Source: Mariniblastus sp.
Lineage (GTDB): Bacteria; Planctomycetota; Planctomycetia; Pirellulales; Pirellulaceae
Length of the DNA: 39,161 bases
Assembly (NCBI GenBank): GCA_022447605.1
Contig: JAKVBG010000036.1
Location: 1-39,161 of the forward strand
Direction of reading: 5' to 3'
The notes beneath the pieces were generated by a model, which had not been told where the DNA came from, ran no database searches, and saw only the letters and a program-made list of their open reading frames with translations. The translations under genes were made by a program, and so were the position numbers. Shown piece after piece: positions 34,279 to 39,161 of the stretch (positions are counted from its first letter, which is position 1; the number at the start of each line of letters is the position of its first letter).

Positions 34279-36651
34279 TTAACGCCGGTAAATAAAGGAA
34301 TCGGAACTGAGCAGGGAAACGACCAACGCTTTGAAGCTGCCCCCCTGTTCGAGATACGCCTGTTCTGCCTCGATCAATGTCCGGGAATCACTCAACATCT
34401 CGTTCCGACCCATGAAGTACCGGAACAGGTGGCGGATAAACGACTGGCGGGCCCGCGACGAATGCCCCAGCCGGTGCATCATCTCGATCGCATCCTCGAC
34501 CTGGCCGTCCACCGACGGATCTCCCGCAAAGTGAATCGCGCCCCGCGCGTCGACCGGCCGGGTCGTCAATTCGCCCTCTTGCAGTTTCCGGTCGAACTGA
34601 CCATCACGCCGTAAATAGATCTCGTCGTTCTCGTCAAAGTAATGGTGCAAGCGGTGCCGGCCCCAATCGTCATAGATCTCAAACGGCTCGCCCAGCGGGT
34701 TGATCTTGCGGTGGCATTTCCAACACCGATCCGAGCGCAGCGATTCCATCCGTTGTCGGAGGGTCAGGTGCGGGTCGGTCGGCACCGAGGCGTCGACGTC
34801 GGGGGGCACGTCGCCCAGCACGCCGGCCAACAGGTGGGTGTACACCCAGATGCCACGGTGGATCGGATCGTTATCTTCATTCAACGAATGCGCCGCCAGC
34901 CAGGCCGGGTGCGTCAACAGGCCGGCCCGCTCCTGGGCGGGCATCTGGACCGGTTGCTCCACTGGCCAAGCCCATACTTGCTCGTCGGTGCGGCCACTGC
35001 TGGGGAGATTGTACGGGCCGATATAGAGCAGGTCGCCGATCCCGCGGGATTTTTCGGTGAAGGGGAAGCTGGGGTGAGCGTAGATCCCTTGCTGGAGCGC
35101 CTGGCGAAAGTTTTCGACCGTGCGGGTCGCTTCGCGGCGCGTCGCTTGCAAAGCTTGTTCCGCCTTTTCGGGCATCTCCTTGAAATTGAAATCCCGCTCG
35201 ATCTGTTCCCGCCGCTTGGCGACCTGCGCCTCGATATAGCCCGGGTCGAGAACTTCTGCCTGCTTCTCCTCGTAACGTTCCCGGGCGTAGACGTTGTCAC
35301 CCGGGTGGGCGATGAAGAACTCGTCGGTCGTCAACAGCTCGGCGATCACATCCTGATCTTTCTTCAAGACGTGCTCGATCAGCAGGCTGGCGTCGAACAC
35401 GAGCATATCGGTATTCCATTGGCGGATCTTTTCCGAACGTTGCCGCTCGTTATCCTTGAACACGCTGCCGGCGCGGTGGAAGCCGAAGAACTCGTCGAAG
35501 AATCGACGAATGCGGGGCAGGTCCTTCCGATGCCAATGCCCGGTCGTCAGTTGCTGGTCGACCAAAGTCTGTACGAGTTGCCGGACATCCTCTTTCGTTT
35601 TCAGTTTTCCCTGTTCGAGTGCCTGGCGGATGTGTTGGTTCCGCTCCGGCCCATGGTCGGTCAGAGCGTAAGCCAGGGCATAAGCCAATTCATCGGGCGA
35701 TAATAGGCGGCGGCCATGCTCGTCCACCTCGCCCAGGCCGAACTCCATCCGGTAGATCGCTTCGGGGCTGAGGAACATCGCCTTGATCGTCGTCTTCAAG
35801 CCGTCCAGGCGGCCGCCCAGTTCGATGTTCTGTTTCAGAAAGGTGAGGTACTTGTCCCGTTCCTGGTCGTTCGGTTCGCGGCCGATGACGCGGCGAAATT
35901 CGCGGCGGATCGTATTGGCCAGTTGCTCGTCGTCATCGTCCGTTGCCGCCGTGGCGAATGCTTCAAAATCGCCCCGCTTGTCGCGGTCTGCCAGGAACGA
36001 ATCGGCCACGATCATCGCCATCTGCACCGTGCTCTGATCGGCCAACGAGAGGGCCGAAAAATCCCGGATACCCCGCTCGGACGTGATGTACGTGTACGGG
36101 CTCTTGGCGTTGCCAAAACCTTGGGAGGCGAAAATCTCGGGGCTGAACCGCCACAGTCGGGCCGGTGAGTACGGTGGGACATCGATCTCACCGGAAAACA
36201 GCTTTTCGTGGTTCACCCAGTTGCCAAACTCGGGGGCCAGCAATTTCTGCTGATACGCCTCGAAGCGTCCCGAGGCGGTCATCTGGGCAAAGATCCAGTC
36301 GACCACGCGCCCCTTGTCGGCCGGCGTCGGTTGCTCCATTTCCGGCGGCGGCATATCCCCGAAGCGGAGCGCTTGCATCACGTTGACCCAACTGTTCGCC
36401 TGATCCTCGTTGCGGAAATCGGCGGCCAGTCCGGTCAGGTCGAGTTCTGCTTCGGCGGTGTCCCCGGAATGACAGTCGTAACAATGCGTGGTCAAGAACG
36501 GCCGGATCGTGTTCTCGAAGGTCGGCTCAGACGACGGGGAAGCGGGCTGCTGCCCGTTTCCATCGCCAGCGTCTATGGCCAGGAAGGCAATGCACAGACA
36601 GACGACCAGCGGGCGGAGTCGTCTCTGGGGATGGTACGATCGGAAGTTCAT
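34279..36651 (-). CDS. Planctomycete cytochrome c-type DUF1592/DUF1588/DUF1585 protein
   Basis: A 790-residue exported protein. A signal peptide (about 1-34) is followed by FLTTHCYDCHSGDTAEAEL, where CYDCH (57-61) is the covalent heme c site of the planctomycete cytochrome C domain. The middle region with REFRRVIGREPNDQERDKYL and LSPEAIYRMEFG matches DUF1592; GLLTHPAWLAAHS...NPIHRGIWVYTHLL followed by SDRCWKCHRKINPLGEPFE is DUF1588; and GHSSRARQSFIRHLFRYFMGRN with SLLSSDSFIYRR is DUF1585. An insertion between residues about 440 and 540 is rich in charged residues and probably a coiled coil. Works presumably with the DUF1552 protein downstream. The start ATG opens the signal peptide. Confidence 0.92.
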   Translation of the reverse strand: MNFRSYHPQRRLRPLVVCLCIAFLAIDAGDGNGQQPASPSSEPTFENTIRPFLTTHCYDCHSGDTAEAELDLTGLAADFRNEDQANSWVNVMQALRFGDMPPPEMEQPTPADKGRVVDWIFAQMTASGRFEAYQQKLLAPEFGNWVNHEKLFSGEIDVPPYSPARLWRFSPEIFASQGFGNAKSPYTYITSERGIRDFSALSLADQSTVQMAMIVADSFLADRDKRGDFEAFATAATDDDDEQLANTIRREFRRVIGREPNDQERDKYLTFLKQNIELGGRLDGLKTTIKAMFLSPEAIYRMEFGLGEVDEHGRRLLSPDELAYALAYALTDHGPERNQHIRQALEQGKLKTKEDVRQLVQTLVDQQLTTGHWHRKDLPRIRRFFDEFFGFHRAGSVFKDNERQRSEKIRQWNTDMLVFDASLLIEHVLKKDQDVIAELLTTDEFFIAHPGDNVYARERYEEKQAEVLDPGYIEAQVAKRREQIERDFNFKEMPEKAEQALQATRREATRTVENFRQALQQGIYAHPSFPFTEKSRGIGDLLYIGPYNLPSSGRTDEQVWAWPVEQPVQMPAQERAGLLTHPAWLAAHSLNEDNDPIHRGIWVYTHLLAGVLGDVPPDVDASVPTDPHLTLRQRMESLRSDRCWKCHRKINPLGEPFEIYDDWGRHRLHHYFDENDEIYLRRDGQFDRKLQEGELTTRPVDARGAIHFAGDPSVDGQVEDAIEMMHRLGHSSRARQSFIRHLFRYFMGRNEMLSDSRTLIEAEQAYLEQGGSFKALVVSLLSSDSFIYRR

Positions 36652-36840
36652 AACACCTGACAGTTTAGCAGGAATCGTTTCCCGCTCCTAGAAACCGGTC
36701 GTTTTGCCGTTTTTGCTGCTCGGTCGGCGAGCGGCGAAATTCCCCCTCCGGGTCAACATGCTGGTTGACACGGCAGATTCCTGAAAAGGGAGCGTCATGC
36801 CAGAAAATAAGAGCCGGCAATGAGCCGGCAGCTGGCGCAT

Positions 36841-36873
36841 AAAAAAAACCGCCTGAACATCCTGTCCAAACGG
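36841..36873 (-). terminator. Rho-independent terminator of tRNA-Lys
   Basis: On the minus strand CCGTTTG pairs with CAGGCGG (two G-U pairs) around an 11-nt loop and is followed by eight Ts, 38 bases after the tRNA 3' end. A second hairpin (GCCGGC-AATGA-GCCGGC, 36813-36829) lies further on. Confidence 0.7.
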
Positions 36874-36910
36874 CCGATAAATACTCGCTTTGTATGGTCA
36901 CTGAAAAAGT

Positions 36911-36982
<72 letters not shown>

Positions 36983-37116
36983 TGTTCATTGGGAATCCGG
37001 ATCCGACCGGGGTCGCGTCCTGAGGACCAATGAAAACACCGGCCCGTCCAGTGGCGCGACGCTTGTGGTGGTTTGTGGCCGATGAGCAAATTCCAACAAG
37101 GGATTCGCAAAGTTTT

Positions 37117-37338
37117 TTATGCCGCAATCATCAGAATGGCGTAAACGAATAATCCAAAAATAACCAAGATCACCGCACCTGCTAATACAAACAGGTAGGA
37201 CACAATAATAAAGACGGCACGGATTTTTGATCCACTTGGGTTAATTCGAGAATTTACAACCAGAGGGAAACAAAACCAAACAATTAAAATCACGCCTGCC
37301 AAGCAAAGTAGTGTGATTGCCGATAAAGAACCAAACAT
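37117..37338 (-). CDS. Small two-helix membrane protein, function unknown
   Basis: 73 residues: a first membrane helix (about 7-29, ITLLCLAGVILIVWFCFPLVV), a short basic loop (NSRINPSGSKIR) and a second helix (about 41-70, VFIIVSYLFVLAGAVILVIFG). The base composition is clearly AT-richer than in the rest of the window. No RBS is obvious (AGAGAAA upstream). No family recognised, and no gene next to it suggests a partner. Confidence 0.55.
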   Translation of the reverse strand: MFGSLSAITLLCLAGVILIVWFCFPLVVNSRINPSGSKIRAVFIIVSYLFVLAGAVILVIFGLFVYAILMIAA

Positions 37339-37473
37339 CGAATTGTTTCTCTATTGTGATTGTCTTCTAACGAATGGAAGGCTTTATGGTTGTTAGTTCT
37401 TTAATCCCATCTAGAACAGCTTGGTAAGTTTGTCATAAGACGGCACTTGCTTTTCGCTTGGTCTTAGTAGTTG

Positions 37474-38274
37474 TTATTTGTCCCACTCGATCAAGAAACA
37501 TAGTTTCTCGGAGGCAGCGTCGTCCCATCTGCCTTTGCCGTCACTTCGACCATGATTAATCATGATATAGTTTTGCAAGGAGTCGCCTTGATTGGGTTGG
37601 TTTCCGTACCAGTTGGTGTAAGCCAAAGGTTTGCCGTCGGAGAAAATCCATTGCCCCTCGTTTGTTTCGTCGGATCCATCAATCCAGACATAAGGCGCGT
37701 TGCCACCGTAGTTTTTGTTCACCGTTTTTATCAGTTCATAGGCAAACGCATCTTCTTCTGCGGATTCAATTCTTGCGAGATGTCCGCCGATCGAATGTGC
37801 AAAGATTTGTGCATCTCTTGGCGTCATTTTGGTAGTGTAAATGGCATAGTGATGCCCTTGGAATTCAGCCGCTGTTTTGGGGATGCGGGCTTTCGGTTTC
37901 TTGGTCTTTGTTGTTCTGGCAGGTTTGTTGGCTGCTCGGGCCATTAACTGATTGAGCGTTTGTGGTTCTGCTTTTTTCGCCTCATCGATCACGCGTTTGA
38001 TCTTGTTCGCTTCCTCCAGGTTGACCTTGCGGGCTTCTTCTTCCATCGCTTCGGTTAATTGCGACAAGTATCTGGCCCGGACCAGTTCCGCTTTCATCTG
38101 GTAGCTCTTTTCCAGATCTTTCAGCTGCTTGGCAATTTCCTTGTCGACCTCCTCTAGTTTGCGCTCGTATTCACGGACGGCGGCCTTCGCCTTGGACGAT
38201 TTGAGTTCGGTCTCTTGGCTTAGGCCAAGGTTGGTCAGGAGGAGGAACGTGACAAGGGTAATAACGTAGTTCAT
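37474..38274 (-). CDS. Exported coiled-coil protein with C-type lectin-like domain, copy 1
   Basis: 266 residues. Signal peptide MNYVITLVTFLLLTNLGLSQ, then a charged coiled coil (about 25-95: REYERKLEEVDKEIAKQ, KDLEKSYQMKAELVRAR, EEEARKVNLEEANKI), a basic linker (TTKTKKPKARIPKTA) and a C-type-lectin-like domain (about 138-266: HHYAIYTTKMTPRDAQIFA, HLARIESAEEDAFAYELI, YVWIDGSDETNEGQWIFSDG, NWYGNQPNQGDSLQNYIMI, GRWDDAASEKLCFLIEW). It has QPN at the sugar-selectivity position and WDD in place of WND, so calcium/sugar binding is possible; the usual disulfide Cys are missing. ATG 38274 was chosen for GGAAG upstream and the signal peptide. It lies 34 bp after its paralogue. Confidence 0.85.
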   Translation of the reverse strand: MNYVITLVTFLLLTNLGLSQETELKSSKAKAAVREYERKLEEVDKEIAKQLKDLEKSYQMKAELVRARYLSQLTEAMEEEARKVNLEEANKIKRVIDEAKKAEPQTLNQLMARAANKPARTTKTKKPKARIPKTAAEFQGHHYAIYTTKMTPRDAQIFAHSIGGHLARIESAEEDAFAYELIKTVNKNYGGNAPYVWIDGSDETNEGQWIFSDGKPLAYTNWYGNQPNQGDSLQNYIMINHGRSDGKGRWDDAASEKLCFLIEWDK

Positions 38275-38992
38275 ATGTCTTCCGGAATTAATTTTTGCTG
38301 CAATTTGTTTAATTATCCCATTCCATGATGAAGCCTCTTTTCCTTTCACTCGGAGCATCTCCAAATCCGCTATTTCGGTCGATGCAAACAACATTTTCTT
38401 TTTCTCCACCGTTGGGTTCACCGGGCCGCCAAAAAGGAGGGAGGGTTTTTTTTCCGTCAGAAAACGTCCAAACCCCTTCCTTGGCTTCGTCAGATCCGTC
38501 AACCCAGACCAATCCCAATGGTTCTGGGATCAGGTTTTTTGCAAATTCGAATTCCTTGTTCGTCTGTATCGTAATTAGGTGGGCGCCGTGGTGTTGGCAA
38601 TAATCCCTTGCAGTATGCCAAGTCATGGGTGTTGTGTTAATTGCGTAATGATGCCCGTTGAATTCCAGTGCTGTTTTTGGAATCCGCAACACTGGTTGCT
38701 TTTCTGCCTGAGCCATTAATGCATTTAGTTTTGGCAATGGCATTGCCTTACGTCGCTCAATCTCAGCATTTATCTTGTTCGCTTCCTCCAGATTGACCTT
38801 GCGGGCTTCTTCTTCCATCGCCTCGTTCAGATTGGAGAGCAGCCGCGCCCGGACCAGTTCGGCTTTCATCTGGTAGCTCTTTTCCAGATCTTTCAGTTGC
38901 TTGGCAATTTCCTTGTCGACCTCCTCAAGTTTGCGCTCGTATTCACGGAGGGCGGCTTTCGCCTTAGGTGATTTGAGGTCCGTATCTTGGCA
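38002..38992 (-). repeat. Near-identical 219-bp duplicated coiled-coil segments
   Basis: 38002-38220 and 38774-38992 align over 219 bp without gaps and share several long identical runs, including silent sites, while the lectin-coding parts of the two genes are strongly diverged. Recent partial gene conversion or strong constraint on the coiled coil would explain it. Confidence 0.85.
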
Positions 38993-39049
38993 GAGGCCGA
39001 AGGTTGGGAAAGATAGTAGGGCGAATAAGGTAGTTCTTAAATATTTCAT
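38309..39049 (-). CDS. Exported coiled-coil protein with C-type lectin-like domain, copy 2
   Basis: 246 residues, a tandem paralogue of the next gene downstream. Signal peptide MKYLRTTLFALLSFPTFGLCQ, a nearly identical coiled coil (ALREYERKLEEVDKEIAKQ onward), and a lectin-like domain starting IPKTALEFNGHHYAINTTPM with ARDYCQHHGAHLITIQTN, VWVDGSDEAKEGVWTFSDG, WRPGEPNGGEKENVVCI and a final GFIMEWDN. Here the selectivity motif is EPN (mannose type in animal lectins) rather than QPN. The lectin half is much more diverged from copy 1 than the coiled coil. ATG 39049 opens the signal peptide; a TTG 15 codons upstream is unlikely. The pair is probably one operon. Confidence 0.85.
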   Translation of the reverse strand: MKYLRTTLFALLSFPTFGLCQDTDLKSPKAKAALREYERKLEEVDKEIAKQLKDLEKSYQMKAELVRARLLSNLNEAMEEEARKVNLEEANKINAEIERRKAMPLPKLNALMAQAEKQPVLRIPKTALEFNGHHYAINTTPMTWHTARDYCQHHGAHLITIQTNKEFEFAKNLIPEPLGLVWVDGSDEAKEGVWTFSDGKKTLPPFWRPGEPNGGEKENVVCIDRNSGFGDAPSERKRGFIMEWDN

Positions 39050-39081
39050 GGGAGCCCATGTTTTGATTGTGTAACTAGTTG

Positions 39082-39159
39082 TTACTTTGACCAAGATCCC
39101 TTAGCGAGCCATGCCCATTGTCCGTTTTTCATAAATTTCATGTGGTCGTTGTAAAGTCT
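39082..39159 (-). CDS. Possible C-terminal end of a gene entering from the right
   Basis: The last 25 codons of a minus-strand frame open to the window edge, ending LYNDHMKFMKNGQWAWL, then AKGSWSK and TAA. The aromatic-rich, ordinary composition looks like protein, but the fragment is too short to identify and another frame cannot be excluded. Confidence 0.3.
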   Translation of the reverse strand, partial: RLYNDHMKFMKNGQWAWLAKGSWSK

Positions 39160-39161
39160 TA

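Noticed and set aside
34642..35703. Plus-strand open frame of 353 codons opposite the DUF1592-type gene
   Set aside because: Antisense shadow; the minus strand carries heme and DUF motifs.
36811..36830. Two adjacent GAGCCGGCA units taken for the start of a repeat array
   Set aside because: Only two copies, forming a simple hairpin; no further units or CRISPR-like spacing.
37474..39049. Diversity-generating retroelement acting on the lectin-like genes
   Set aside because: No reverse transcriptase, template repeat or adenine-biased variable region was found in the window; the two lectin domains differ all along, not only at the 3' end.

Overview
The window looks like chromosomal DNA of a planctomycete, probably Pirellulaceae-like. 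It carries the gene families that mark that phylum: a DUF1592/DUF1588-type cytochrome c protein followed by a Tat-exported DUF1552 protein, a secreted DUF1080 protein, a Tat-exported Gfo/Idh/MocA oxidoreductase, a Minf_1886 protein, an FG-GAP repeat protein and many small lipoproteins. The DNA is GC-rich, many genes lack a clear Shine-Dalgarno site, and several appear to start at GTG or TTG. No phage, IS element, CRISPR array or rRNA was seen. One tRNA (Lys, anticodon TTT) is present.

Layout. 1-3.8 kb: end of an efflux adaptor gene and an overlapping RND pump gene. 3.8-5.9 kb: small lipoprotein, a BshB1-type deacetylase and ApbE. 6.1-9.3 kb: Gfo/Idh/MocA oxidoreductase, a secreted Cys-rich protein and a lipoprotein. 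9.5-13.6 kb: an OleC-type beta-lactone synthetase without OleA, OleB or OleD neighbours, divergent from a TPR-like protein with a SEC-C-like metal motif. 13.6-19.2 kb: a co-directional run of PSP1/RicT-like protein, Minf_1886 protein, small membrane protein, D-2-hydroxyacid dehydrogenase, RNase HII-like protein, SGNH-Dabb fusion and LemA. 19.7-24.4 kb: a receiver protein with Glu at the phosphoacceptor site, QueG, a PlsC-like acyltransferase and an AAA+ ATPase. 24.5-28.4 kb: an unusual Cys-rich lipoprotein gene interrupted by an in-frame TGA, a large FG-GAP/glycosidase-like protein and another small lipoprotein. 28.6-36.7 kb: a leftward block of ALDH7, a divergent KamA-like radical SAM protein, DUF1080, DUF1552 and DUF1592-type cytochrome. 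36.9-39.2 kb: tRNA-Lys and an AT-richer stretch with two tandem coiled-coil/C-type-lectin proteins.

Most notable observation: on the minus strand at 24505-25035 there is a gene with a promoter-like element, a strong RBS and a lipoprotein signal, whose frame contains one TGA (codon 49, directly after a Cys codon) and then stays open for 127 more codons. The part after the TGA holds two copies of an 18-residue C-x2-C-x5-C-x2-C motif that differ at five bases, all synonymous, so that frame has been under protein-level selection. Directly after the TGA lies a strong hairpin whose small apical loop has G in its second position, 18 nt from the TGA, which is the geometry of a bacterial SECIS element. 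The simplest reading is a previously unannotated selenocysteine-containing lipoprotein. A recent nonsense mutation, a sequencing error or plain UGA readthrough are the alternatives.
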